A program made the position numbers and the translations under genes. From CAYHVK01 sp964360255 (GTDB lineage: Bacteria > Bdellovibrionota > Bdellovibrionia > Bdellovibrionales > UBA1609), in NCBI GenBank assembly GCA_964360255.1, contig CAYHVK010000001.1, forward strand, positions 186,001 through 250,000: a stretch of 64,000 bases of DNA, in the 5' to 3' direction. This document shows, one piece after another, positions 17,129 through 25,926 of the stretch. Every line of letters starts with the position of its first letter. The first letter of the stretch is position 1. The notes beneath the pieces were generated by a model that was not told where the DNA came from, did not search any database, and saw only the letters and a program-made list of their open reading frames with translations.

Positions 17129-17260
17129 TACACTAAATTTTTCAAAAATTACAGTCTTTTCGATGCCTTAGGTTGTCTTAAGAAATGTCTCTTTTGATCT
17201 TAAAACTTCCAGTAGCAGGCCTTATTTGCCGAGAAGTCTTCTTAGGTGGAGAAGCAACTT

Positions 17261-17776
17261 ATGGGCGTCAGCCAGGCTGATCTTGTTAAATACTATTACC
17301 AATACAAGGACTTGATCTTACTTCATCAGAAATTGGAGTTCGGAAAGGCACCAAGATCTTCAGAGGGATTTACGGAAACACTATGCTGCAATCTCTTTAA
17401 TCTAAAGAGAGCCACAGACGTAAAAAGAAAATATGATCTCATTGATCCCGCTACCGACGCAAAGATTGAAGTGAAAGCAACGATAGAAACTTATGGTTCA
17501 ACCACGATCAACCCAACATCAGTTTTTGATCACCTGTATTGGGTAACCTTTTTATTAATCCCGGACTCGTTCACAATACGAAAAATAGATTACGCTGAGC
17601 TCACTGAATTTTTTAAAAGCCGCCGTCATCAGAAAAGATCAAACATCACATTATCAAATTTTAAAAGTTCTGAGCCTTCTATTTTTTTCTTTTGCAAAGA
17701 AACTCAGAAAATTATTCCTCAAACACTAACAGACCAATTGGAACACATAAAACGATATGTGAAAAAAGCCGGCTGA
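17261..17776 (+). CDS. Bsp6I-like restriction endonuclease domain protein
   Basis: 171 residues. The segment DLIDPATDAKIEVKAT contains D59/D62 then E70-V-K72, a PD-(D/E)xK active-site pattern, preceded by SEGFTETLCCNLF with a candidate helix Glu. The overall plan (helical YYYQYKDL start, E, D...ExK, short beta tail) resembles the Bsp6I type II restriction enzyme family as I remember it. The ATG at 17261 is chosen because AGGTGGAG lies 8 bases upstream; a GTG at 17246 is less likely. No partner cytosine methylase was seen nearby, so a stand-alone or modification-dependent nuclease is possible. Confidence 0.65.
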   Translation: MGVSQADLVKYYYQYKDLILLHQKLEFGKAPRSSEGFTETLCCNLFNLKRATDVKRKYDLIDPATDAKIEVKATIETYGSTTINPTSVFDHLYWVTFLLIPDSFTIRKIDYAELTEFFKSRRHQKRSNITLSNFKSSEPSIFFFCKETQKIIPQTLTDQLEHIKRYVKKAG

Positions 17777-17975
17777 CTCTAGCGGACAACAAAATCAATC
17801 TTCTGCACTTTTTTCCGAGCTGTATCAGAAGACTATTGATAAATATGGGTACAGGACTGTCTTCTGGTGCGTGTAGCCCAGCCAGTATCGCGCCGAAACA
17901 AGTCCCCCAGTCCTAACTACTAATTCTTCGCAATGCACGTGACCAAGATAGGAAAAATTTATTAAAACTAGAAGT

Positions 17976-18701
17976 ATGAATAAGACCTGCTGTTTGTGCT
18001 TAAAAGTAGCACCATTGACAAGAGAACACAGGATCAAACGATCTTTGCTAGAGTATTTCAATAATCTCCAAAACACATCTGAAGATAAAAAACTAATGTT
18101 TGATGACGGAACAAATACGGGCGGTGAGTTTTCAAATATTAAAAATGCAAGAATATTAAAGCCCAAGAAAAATATCTGTGCTGAATGTAACTCAGCCAGA
18201 AGTACTGAAAGCGATTCCTACTTTGACCGCTTTATTATAGATGCATTTAATTGGCAAAAAAATATTAGCGAAATTCAATCAATAGTCTCACCACCAAATG
18301 ATGTCATACTAAAAGAAGCTGCTCATCAAAAAACAAATATAGTTAACAGCATTCGCAATACCTTCTGGGATGAGATGAACATATATGTTTTCTCGAAATA
18401 CTACCTTACGACAAAGTATCATCTTCATACTCATGCTTATAACGAGCTTTTAATAAAGAAATATTTAGCAAAACATACTGTCTGCTACCTAGACAGATCT
18501 GGAATTGAACCGCCCACTAAGCTAAGAAATGTATTTTTACACGGTGAGAACTTAGATGTAATAAATTTTAAAATTTACTTTCTACCCACCGATTTTCAAC
18601 ACGGCTACTTGAACACTCTACTTAAAATGCCCGACTATGGTTATGCATACGCACTAATATTTTCTAATTTGGCAATTCATGTCGAGGTAAAAAAAGAGTA
18701 G
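17976..18701 (+). CDS. HNH-type Cys/His nuclease-like protein
   Basis: 241 residues. An N-terminal CCLC knuckle with a following REHRIKRS and a second knuckle ICAECNSARS around residues 68-77 give the CxxC-H-CxxCN pattern of HNH endonucleases with zinc-holding cysteines. The remainder is not recognised. Its low G+C relative to the flanking core genes and its place between two other possible nuclease genes fit a mobile defence function, which is inference. The ATG at 17976 is the first in frame; the upstream ribosome site is weak. Confidence 0.6.
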   Translation: MNKTCCLCLKVAPLTREHRIKRSLLEYFNNLQNTSEDKKLMFDDGTNTGGEFSNIKNARILKPKKNICAECNSARSTESDSYFDRFIIDAFNWQKNISEIQSIVSPPNDVILKEAAHQKTNIVNSIRNTFWDEMNIYVFSKYYLTTKYHLHTHAYNELLIKKYLAKHTVCYLDRSGIEPPTKLRNVFLHGENLDVINFKIYFLPTDFQHGYLNTLLKMPDYGYAYALIFSNLAIHVEVKKE

Positions 18702-18779
18702 CTACATATAATTACATGTCATAAAATACATATTCGTTACCAGCTATAGAATTGAAACTACTGACGGTGGGAACTCAAC

Positions 18780-19412
18780 TTGTCTAAAAATACCAAATAC
18801 TTCGACACCACTGTCTCCGCAAAACCTGGCGATACAATCCAAATGTTACCCAAGAATGATAAGGGCGAATTGATTCCCCATGTATTGGCCTCTACTATTC
18901 ATTTCGGTTTAGCGAAAAGTTTTGCTGGCTATCAAGAGATCTTAGGTGATCTTAAAATTGGAGTAGATTCTCTTAAAGCGATTGCTTTCGATGAACAGCT
19001 GACTGATCGATTAAAAGATGCATTATTCATTTCCACTACAATCACTTATGGTAGATGCTTCACTGCTGCGGAAGGCAGGGGTACTGTACTAAATGAATCA
19101 CCTCCTTGGATTATGCCGGGTACGGAGGAAGAAAAGAACCATAAAACTTTGATGACATTTAGGAATCAACTGCATGCTCATGCAGGTGACGCTGGGTTTA
19201 GACAAACGAATGTATTTGTGCTTGTGGATAATAGTGAAACCCCAACACAATTTTGTGGCATATTCCACTATACTGCTTTCCTGAGATCTCTAGATAAAGA
19301 AGATGCATTTAAGCTGTCTATGCATCTAAACAAAGTTGCCGAACGTGTTCAGTCGAAAGTTTCAGATATAGGATTAAAATTAGAAGCCGCGGCAAAAGAC
19401 AAGTTTAAATAA
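18780..19412 (+). CDS. Unknown protein with a HEPN-like RN-x4-H motif
   Basis: 210 residues, soluble and mostly helical. Around residue 128 it has FRNQLHAHAGD, with R128, N129 and H134 spaced as in the catalytic motif of HEPN RNases (also seen in AbiU2-like proteins). No other family feature was recognised. The start is TTG at 18780, supported by GGTGGG seven bases upstream. Last gene of the nuclease-rich plus-strand set. Confidence 0.65.
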   Translation: MSKNTKYFDTTVSAKPGDTIQMLPKNDKGELIPHVLASTIHFGLAKSFAGYQEILGDLKIGVDSLKAIAFDEQLTDRLKDALFISTTITYGRCFTAAEGRGTVLNESPPWIMPGTEEEKNHKTLMTFRNQLHAHAGDAGFRQTNVFVLVDNSETPTQFCGIFHYTAFLRSLDKEDAFKLSMHLNKVAERVQSKVSDIGLKLEAAAKDKFK

Positions 19413-19970
19413 TACAAACTTATCCACTAAAATTTCCTAACTCAAACTGAAGAGTATTCGCTGGCCGTAAAAAGCTTGTTAAGTCAGCAAAAATTCTCCT
19501 ATTGATTCATGTCAAAGCATTAATAACTCGATACATTTTTGATGAGAGTGGAAATTTACCTATATGCACTTCGCATACAAAAAATACGACCATTGGCATT
19601 CAACTACTTATGCGCATATAGCGACTTACTACTTTTGTTGAACTTTATAAGGAAAATCCATTTTCGCTGTGGCGTTCCGCTCCCAACTTTTGGTCGTCGT
19701 TTTGGGAGTATCCGTTATTCTACGTCCTCTGAAATTTACCGTTAACCCCGGATCCTATCGTCTCTCGAGCATTCGCCCCGCATTATTTCACGGTCCACGC
19801 GATCGAATTATTAACCCTTCCAAATTGGCACAATTTATTTCCGACCAACGTGCCCAGATTTCCGATTTCTGAGTCCGGTTTGCACCAAACCCATAAAAGT
19901 TATACAAGTTATGAAGTGGTATCGGCATTGGCCGCCAGTCACTTTCGGGCTTTTTTATGGGGTGGGGACG
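19413..19970. other. 558-base stretch with no convincing gene
   Basis: Short open frames here lack ribosome sites and family features. A modest inverted repeat CTCCCAA (19680-19686)/TTGGGAG (19702-19708) is the only structure noted. It marks the right side of the accessory region; no repeat of the ssrA 3' end was found in it by eye. Confidence 0.5.
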
Positions 19971-20369
19971 ATGAACACTTTTGAAGCTAAAAACATCAGC
20001 ATATCAATTTCTCGACCATTCAATGAAGTGTACATGTTCATTTCAAATCCTATGAATCTGCCAAAATGGGCTACTGGTTTGAGCGGTTCCATCGAGAATG
20101 TAAATGGAGATTGGATCGCTGAATCGCCAATGGGTAAAGTTAAAATAAAGTTTGCCGAGTCAAATAAGTTTGGTGTGGTTGATCACGATGTGACCTTGGA
20201 CTCTGGAATTACCTTTCACAATCCAATGCGGGTTTTATCGAATAAAAATGGTAGCGAGGTTATTTTTACTCTTTTCAGGCAAGCTGATATGACAGCAGAA
20301 AAATTCACAACTGATGCAGATTGGGTAAAAAAAGACCTCGAAAAGTTGAAAGCTGCTCTTGAGCTTTAA
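19971..20369 (+). CDS. SRPBCC (START-like) family protein
   Basis: 132 residues starting MNTFEAKNISISISRPFNEV. The pattern of a beta strand, a helix with FISNPMNLPKWATGL, then a curved sheet and a long C-terminal helix (DWVKKDLEKLKAAL) is that of polyketide cyclase/AHSA1-type ligand-binding folds. The substrate is unknown. The start at 19971 is chosen over an upstream frame because GGTGGGG precedes it. Monocistronic; it converges on the exporter operon. Confidence 0.75.
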   Translation: MNTFEAKNISISISRPFNEVYMFISNPMNLPKWATGLSGSIENVNGDWIAESPMGKVKIKFAESNKFGVVDHDVTLDSGITFHNPMRVLSNKNGSEVIFTLFRQADMTAEKFTTDADWVKKDLEKLKAALEL

Positions 20370-20407
20370 TTAAGTATTCTTCCATCAACTCGACACTTTT
20401 TATCGCC

Positions 20408-21064
20408 TCACTTTTTTGCGATCCTGCCATCGATCAAATAAATTTCACGGCTGGCCGTAGCCGCAAAATCAGGATCATGAGTCACCAAGCATATAGTAGA
20501 TCCACGCTCATTCGTTTTCTTCAACATATCAATTACGATTTGTGAATTTTCTGTATCAAGATTACCGGTGGGCTCATCTGCAAAAATATATTTCGGTTTA
20601 AGAATCAAAGCACGCGCAATGGCAACACGTTGTTGCTCACCACCCGACATCTGACTGGGGTATTTATTTTCTTGTTTAGTAATACCCAATTCCGAAAGAA
20701 GCTCGCGAGCGAATGGAATACTTTCGTTATAAAGACCAAGGTTGCGTGCTGGCAAAAGTATATTTTCAATCGCCGTTAGCTCAGGTAGCAGAAAATGAAA
20801 TTGAAAGATAAATCCCACATTGCGATTGCGAAATTCGTGAACCTGATCCGACGTCATTTTTGCCACATCGACATCATCTAAAAAAACCTGTCCTTGCGTC
20901 GGCAGGTCGAGAGTACTGATTATATAAAGCAATGTGCTTTTACCACTGCCTGACTTGCCAGAAATAGACACGAATTCTTTATCGGCAATTTCAAAGCTCA
21001 TGTCGTGCAAGATTTTTTGTGGCGGCAACCCAAACTCTTTCGTGATATGCTGACAACGAATCAT
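20408..21064 (-). CDS. ABC transporter ATP-binding protein, LolD/MacB type
   Basis: 218 residues. Walker A GKSGSGKSTLLY, Q-loop FIFQFHFLLP, signature SGGEQQRVAIARA, Walker B YIFADEPTGNLD, and H-loop VTHD are all present. The FQFHFLLPELTA and NLD features are those of LolD/MacB ATPases that work with FtsX-type permeases. Third gene of the operon; it overlaps the permease by 4 bases. Confidence 0.93.
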   Translation of the reverse strand: MIRCQHITKEFGLPPQKILHDMSFEIADKEFVSISGKSGSGKSTLLYIISTLDLPTQGQVFLDDVDVAKMTSDQVHEFRNRNVGFIFQFHFLLPELTAIENILLPARNLGLYNESIPFARELLSELGITKQENKYPSQMSGGEQQRVAIARALILKPKYIFADEPTGNLDTENSQIVIDMLKKTNERGSTICLVTHDPDFAATASREIYLIDGRIAKK

Positions 21065-22308
21065 GTTTCAGTCCTTATAATATCCATCGGAGTCATTTTG
21101 CTCGCCGCTCGAGCAGGAAGATAAGAAGCCACGACCGCAGCCGCTATAGAGACAGTTAAGGCCGTCACATAGATCTTCCAATCGTAACTAATGGTCAGAT
21201 GAGAAGACCCACCAATCTCAATACCTAAATCGATGCTTCCGATAATAACGCAGGTTAAATATCCGAAGATTAAACCAAGGATCCCGCCCACAATGCCAAG
21301 CAAGAGTCCTTGGTAAAGAATCAGCTCCAAGATGCGCTGCGGACCATAACCAAGCGCTCTTAAAATCGCAATCTCGCGCTTTTTTTGGTTGATCATGATC
21401 GTTAGCACATTATAAATGCCGAAAGCTGCAACTAACAGAATCGTCGAGGTGATGAAATACCGCGCATAATCTTGCACAGCTATCATCTCCATAAAAATTT
21501 TGTTCGCCTCTTGCCAGTCTTGAACTTTATCCCGTCCGATGGCCTTCCATTCGCTGGCTTTTATGGTGGCATCCTCAATATTGAAAAGCGCCACCGCAAT
21601 TTCATTAACGCGTCCGGGACTCTGCGCTAAAACTTGAACATGCCCCAGTTCACCAAAAGCAATACTTCCATCCACTTGGTCATTGCCAAAATGCGCGATA
21701 CCTACAACTTTAAAAGGATATTGAACACCATGACCGCTGCTCACTTGAATGTATTGCCCGAGCCGCGCACCGATATCTTCAGCGACTTTGCTGCCTATAA
21801 CAATACTATTTGAGCCACTCGAGAGTGCAGAGAAAGAACCTTCAGTAATATATTTATCTATGGAGGTAATTTTTCGTTGTCGCTCGGGAATCGTTCCGGT
21901 CAAGGCAACAGAAGTGGTAAACCCACGGTAAGATAGAATTACATTGGTCGTCAGGCGAGGCGAAAATCCGAGCACCTCTGAATCTTGGCTCAACATCTGG
22001 TACCAGCCATTGTAGTTTTCAAGACGCGATTCTTCACGTTTGCCAAAGGGGGCCAGAACCCATCTCACAAAACGCGATTTCGGAAAGAAAACACCGGTGA
22101 CTTCATCGGCATCAATCATCCGCTCGGCACCAGAAATTAAAACATGGGCCGTATTATTTAAAAGACTATCCGAGATAAAGTTTCGGGTACCTAACTGCAG
22201 GCCCGAAATTGCAACATACAAGAGTGTTCCCAAGCTGATGCCGAGTAAAATTAAAATTGATTGTTTTTTTCTTGCGATCAATTGCCGCCATGATAAGAAA
22301 AACATCAT
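21061..22308 (-). CDS. FtsX/MacB-type ABC transporter permease
   Basis: 415 residues: an N-terminal membrane segment (about 15-37), a large periplasmic MacB-like domain, then three C-terminal membrane segments (about 285-310, 330-360, 375-400) ending DIIRTE. This is the standard plan of mechanotransmission permeases that move lipoproteins, peptides or lipids across or out of the inner membrane. It overlaps the adaptor gene by 4 bases (ATGA) and the ATPase gene by 4. Confidence 0.92.
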   Translation of the reverse strand: MMFFLSWRQLIARKKQSILILLGISLGTLLYVAISGLQLGTRNFISDSLLNNTAHVLISGAERMIDADEVTGVFFPKSRFVRWVLAPFGKREESRLENYNGWYQMLSQDSEVLGFSPRLTTNVILSYRGFTTSVALTGTIPERQRKITSIDKYITEGSFSALSSGSNSIVIGSKVAEDIGARLGQYIQVSSGHGVQYPFKVVGIAHFGNDQVDGSIAFGELGHVQVLAQSPGRVNEIAVALFNIEDATIKASEWKAIGRDKVQDWQEANKIFMEMIAVQDYARYFITSTILLVAAFGIYNVLTIMINQKKREIAILRALGYGPQRILELILYQGLLLGIVGGILGLIFGYLTCVIIGSIDLGIEIGGSSHLTISYDWKIYVTALTVSIAAAVVASYLPARAASKMTPMDIIRTET

Positions 22309-23084
22309 TTACGCTTTCTGACTTGAATCTCGTCGAGGGGTTTTATATCACTCCCCTCGATTTCAGCCATAATGCCGTCGACATTGTTAATTTTAACTTT
22401 TTCTTTCTTCCACTTGCCGTCGCGCCGAACTGTTATTTCTCCGTTTCTGATTGAAGATAGCGGGACAAGAGTCGCTCCAACAGATTTTCCGACTTCAATC
22501 GAAACGTCAGCTGTCATGCCTGGCAAAATACGTCGATCTAAATTATGAACTGAAACATGCGCGATAAATTCGTCTCCACGCGGAAAAACCGAAGTCACAG
22601 TGCCCTCTAAAATATTACCCCTGATTGATTCGAAAGAGACTTGCGCTTTTTGTTTTGGCTGAACTCTAAGTATGGATTGTTGCTCGATCGACAATTCAAT
22701 AAAACAATCATTGAGATCTTCGACCCGAACAATTGGCAGGTGCGGAAGCGCAGTTTCACCTTTATAAAGTGTACTCAGCGTTACTGTTCCATCAAAAGGG
22801 GCACGAAAACGCACGTTCGAGTCAAACTCTATAAGTGGCTGCCCCTTCACTACGGCTTGACCCTCTTCAACTAAGCGACGAGTCACTGTTGAAACGACGC
22901 CAATGATCACTTCAAAGCGTTTGTGGGATTTCACTTTACCAAGACCATATACCGCTTCGACGATGTCGCCTCGGCGAGCCTGCGTCGTTGTGTAGCGATT
23001 GGCAAAGAAAGAGAAATAAGCCACTCCAAGCAAAACAAGAACAATCAATAAACCGATTAAGTACCAAAATTTAATTTTCATCAA
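22305..23084 (-). CDS. Periplasmic adaptor (HlyD/RND/MacA-like)
   Basis: 259 residues with one N-terminal membrane anchor (about 8-28) and a biotinyl-lipoyl-like domain (KGQPLIEFDSN...RAPFDGTVTLS), then beta-barrel repeats. The alpha-helical hairpin that would reach an outer-membrane channel is almost absent: both lipoyl halves are joined within a few residues. It therefore probably does not contact TolC directly. It is the first gene of the exporter operon; no TolC-like gene is nearby. Confidence 0.88.
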   Translation of the reverse strand: MMKIKFWYLIGLLIVLVLLGVAYFSFFANRYTTTQARRGDIVEAVYGLGKVKSHKRFEVIIGVVSTVTRRLVEEGQAVVKGQPLIEFDSNVRFRAPFDGTVTLSTLYKGETALPHLPIVRVEDLNDCFIELSIEQQSILRVQPKQKAQVSFESIRGNILEGTVTSVFPRGDEFIAHVSVHNLDRRILPGMTADVSIEVGKSVGATLVPLSSIRNGEITVRRDGKWKKEKVKINNVDGIMAEIEGSDIKPLDEIQVRKRK

Positions 23085-23177
23085 AGAGCATTAGTTCAAT
23101 ATCTATTCCAGCTCTAAACCCCGTAAAAGCGTTAGGATTTTTTATTACTGCCCAAACCTGACTTTTTGACACGATGA

Positions 23178-23194
23178 TCGGACAAAAAGTCCGA
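23178..23194. promoter_or_regulatory. Inverted repeat TCGGAC-AAAAA-GTCCGA
   Basis: Six-base perfect arms lie in the spacer between the exporter operon and the divergent P-type ATPase gene, about 90 bases before each start. A metal-responsive operator is possible but it does not match a CueR- or CsoR-type site I recognise. Confidence 0.35.
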
Positions 23195-23282
23195 CGCCAC
23201 CGTTAATACTTTTCGGTACCCATAATGAAGGATACTGGTTTAAGTTAATTTCTTCTTAAGTTTTTGATAATTGTAGGTATTT

Positions 23283-25634
23283 ATGAAACATCAGCACGAA
23301 GCTTCGCATATCCAAATCACTGATCCTGTCTGTGGTATGACAGTTGACCCAAAAACGGCAAAAGGCGGCCAATCAAAATTTGAAGGCCATGACTATTTTT
23401 TTTGTAATCCCAAATGCAAAATAAAGTTTGATAATAATCCTCAGGCCTACATTCACAAGTCCATCGAGCAAAGCGTAAGAAATGAGGGCGATAAAGGCCG
23501 CATCTTTACTTGCCCCATGCATCCTGAAATTCGGCAGAAAGGCCCAGGTCAGTGTCCCATCTGTGGAATGGCCTTAGAGCCCGCAGAAGTATCTTTAGAA
23601 GAAGAAATAAATCCTGAACTTGTAGATTTCACTCACAGGTTAAAAATTAGCGCGGCCCTTTCGCTTCCCCTACTGTTTCTTGCAATGTCCGACCTCATTC
23701 CAGGTCAACCTGTTCAGCACGCACTTCCTCATTGGTTAATGGCGGGAGTTCAATTGTTGCTCGCCACACCCGTTGTACTTTGGGCCGGTCTTCCATTCTT
23801 TAAAAGAGGATGGGCCTCCCTTCAATCTCTTAATTTTAATATGTTTACGCTGATCTCATTGGGTACTGCTGTCGCGTACATATTCAGTCTGACCGGAACA
23901 TTTTTCCCTCAAGTTTTCCCTGAAAGTTTGCGTGTTCATGGCGGCATGGTGCCACTTTATTACGAGGCCGCTGCGGTTATCACGACACTTGTACTTTTAG
24001 GTCAAGTTTTAGAGTTAAGAGCTCGTAGCCAAACCGGCAATGCAATTCGGGCCCTATTAGGATTAGCGCCAAAAACAGCCATAAGAGTTAAGGCTGATGG
24101 TTCTGAAGAAAATGTACCAGTTGAGCAAATTCGCGTTGGCGATCTGTTACGCGTAAGACCGGGAGAAAAAGTTCCTGTCGATGGTGAAGTCGTTGAAGGC
24201 ACAAGCGTCATAGATGAATCAATGATTTCTGGTGAACCTATCCCCGTTGAAAAACATATTGCCGACAAAGTCACTGGAGCCACAGTCAACGGCACCGGCG
24301 CTTTTATCATGAAAGCGACAAAAGTCGGCGCCGACACTTTACTTTCTCAAATCGTAAAAATGGTATCTCAAGCTCAAAGGAGTCGTGCTCCCATACAAAA
24401 GCTGGCAGATAAAGTTTCGTCGTATTTTGTACCCACCGTGATTCTTGTGGCGGTAGTGACGGCAGTGGTTTGGTATTTTTTAGGCCCTGATCCAAAACTC
24501 ACGCACGCGATTGTCAATGCCGTAGCCGTACTCATCATCGCTTGCCCTTGCGCGCTTGGACTCGCAACACCAATGTCTATTATGGTCGGAACCGGTAAAG
24601 GGGCATCACTAGGTGTTTTGATTAAAAACGCTGAATCTCTTGAGAGACTCGAAAAGATAACAACTCTTGTGGTCGATAAAACCGGCACCCTGACTCTCGG
24701 GCGGCCCACACTTGCAAAAGTTCAAACAATAAACGGCACGAGTGAAATGGACCTACTTTCTCTCGTGGCCTCCCTAGAAAAATCAAGCGAGCACCCGTTA
24801 GGGGCAGCAATTGTCACGGGAGCCCTCGAGAAAAATGCAACTCTTGCTACGGTTTCAAACTTTGAGTCTATTACCGGAATGGGTGTGAGAGGCACCGTTA
24901 ATGGACATGACGTACTAGCTGGCAATAAACGTCTTCTTGAAAAATATAATATCGAATCCCAAATTCTCTCTGAAATGGCCAGAAAACTTCAGAGCACGGG
25001 GCACGGGGTTATGCTGGTTAGTGTTGATGGAACACCTGCGGGCGTCATAGCTGTTCGTGACCCAGTGAAAGCTTCTTCTAAATCAGCAATTGATTACTTT
25101 CATTCAAAAGGAATCGAAGTCGTTATGGTGACGGGTGACAATCGACAAACGGCAGAAGTGGTCGCCAAGGAACTTGGAATTGATAGGATTGAGGCTGACG
25201 TGCTGCCTGAAAAGAAGAATGAGATTATCCGCAAACTGCAGGCTGAGAGAAAAATCGTGGCCATGGCTGGTGACGGAATCAACGATGCTCCTGCGCTGGC
25301 TCAAGCCGACATTGGAATTGCAATGGGAACCGGAACTGATGTCGCAATTGAAAGCGCCGGCATAACGCTCGTCAAAGGTGATCTCACTGGAATTGTTCGA
25401 GCCCATCAGTTGAGCCAAAGAACGATGAGCAATATTAGGCAGAATCTTCTTTTTGCTTTCGGCTATAATACCCTAGGTGTTCCGATTGCGGCTGGCGTTT
25501 TGTATCCAGTTTTTGGAATTCTTCTGAGCCCAATGATAGCCAGTCTTGCTATGAGCTTAAGTTCTGTCTCAGTTATTGCGAACTCCCTAAGACTGCGTAA
25601 AGATCCTACCCATCAGCAGTATAAAAATGCATAA
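23283..25634 (+). CDS. copA: Copper-type P1B ATPase with YHS and heavy-metal-binding N-terminal domains
   Basis: 783 residues. It begins with a YHS domain (DPVCGMTV...FCNPKC), then a HMBD motif (CPMHPEI...GPGQCPICGM) instead of the usual HMA domain. The core has the CPC metal site (ACPCALGLATP, about residue 420), the phosphorylated Asp in DKTGTLT (about 464), TGDN and GDGINDAP. It exports soft metal ions, most likely Cu(I), from the cytoplasm. It is the only gene of its unit and its 3' end overlaps the convergent HTH gene by 29 bases. No copper regulator lies next to it apart from that small HTH protein. Confidence 0.94.
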   Translation: MKHQHEASHIQITDPVCGMTVDPKTAKGGQSKFEGHDYFFCNPKCKIKFDNNPQAYIHKSIEQSVRNEGDKGRIFTCPMHPEIRQKGPGQCPICGMALEPAEVSLEEEINPELVDFTHRLKISAALSLPLLFLAMSDLIPGQPVQHALPHWLMAGVQLLLATPVVLWAGLPFFKRGWASLQSLNFNMFTLISLGTAVAYIFSLTGTFFPQVFPESLRVHGGMVPLYYEAAAVITTLVLLGQVLELRARSQTGNAIRALLGLAPKTAIRVKADGSEENVPVEQIRVGDLLRVRPGEKVPVDGEVVEGTSVIDESMISGEPIPVEKHIADKVTGATVNGTGAFIMKATKVGADTLLSQIVKMVSQAQRSRAPIQKLADKVSSYFVPTVILVAVVTAVVWYFLGPDPKLTHAIVNAVAVLIIACPCALGLATPMSIMVGTGKGASLGVLIKNAESLERLEKITTLVVDKTGTLTLGRPTLAKVQTINGTSEMDLLSLVASLEKSSEHPLGAAIVTGALEKNATLATVSNFESITGMGVRGTVNGHDVLAGNKRLLEKYNIESQILSEMARKLQSTGHGVMLVSVDGTPAGVIAVRDPVKASSKSAIDYFHSKGIEVVMVTGDNRQTAEVVAKELGIDRIEADVLPEKKNEIIRKLQAERKIVAMAGDGINDAPALAQADIGIAMGTGTDVAIESAGITLVKGDLTGIVRAHQLSQRTMSNIRQNLLFAFGYNTLGVPIAAGVLYPVFGILLSPMIASLAMSLSSVSVIANSLRLRKDPTHQQYKNA

Positions 25635-25848
25635 GCAGCATTATTTCTCGCCCAACACCGAGAGCTTTACTCACCTTGAACAGAATTTCTGGCTGACATT
25701 TGGCTGCGTTCTCGAAACAAGCTCGCACATCGTCTTCAGACTCACCGATTTTTTGTGCGAGCACTGGGAGCTCAAGACTCTCTTTTTCAAGAGCGTGAAA
25801 CAGGAGAGAGTGAATACTTCTGTTAAATTTATCCCTTCGGTCTTCCAT
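25606..25848 (-). CDS. Small helix-turn-helix-like protein
   Basis: 80 residues, MEDRRDKFNRSIHS onward. The part ELPVLAQKIGESEDDVRACF...ILFKVSKALGVG looks like a small lambda-repressor-type HTH. ATG 25848 is chosen because AAAGGAG precedes it by about 8 bases; a longer in-frame start at 25872 has no ribosome site. It overlaps the 3' end of the copper ATPase gene on the other strand; a regulatory link is only suggested by position. Confidence 0.6.
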   Translation of the reverse strand: MEDRRDKFNRSIHSLLFHALEKESLELPVLAQKIGESEDDVRACFENAAKCQPEILFKVSKALGVGREIMLLMHFYTADG

Positions 25849-25878
25849 GGCCGAATCTCCTTTGATGCTCATACTAAA

Positions 25879-25904
25879 TAAAAAAACCCCGCCTTGCGGC
25901 AGGG
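25879..25904 (-). terminator. Intrinsic terminator for the lipoprotein gene
   Basis: On the minus strand CCCTGCC and GGCGGGG form a 7-pair stem (one G-T pair) with a GCAA loop, followed by a run of seven or more T. It lies just after the lipoprotein stop. Confidence 0.85.
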
Positions 25905-25926
25905 CCCAACAGAGATCCTAGATGGC

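Larger units (their letters stand above)
16889..17260. promoter_or_regulatory. Divergent intergenic control region of the restriction island
   Basis: This 372-base A+T-rich spacer separates the minus-strand hsd operon from the plus-strand Bsp6I-like gene. It holds two nearly identical 20-base palindromes (listed separately) with centres 65 bases apart. No convincing gene was found in it. Confidence 0.6.

Noticed and set aside
17825..18166. Minus-strand frame of 113 codons
   Set aside because: It overlaps the start of the HNH-type gene and lacks a ribosome site and recognisable motifs.
19669..19872. Plus-strand frame of 67 codons in the gap after the HEPN-like gene
   Set aside because: No ribosome site, no family match and no good start.
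7200..19970. Attachment-site repeat of the ssrA 3' end and an integrase gene
   Set aside because: I searched by eye for the CGATTCCCACCGCCTCC stretch and for recombinase motifs and found neither in this range.
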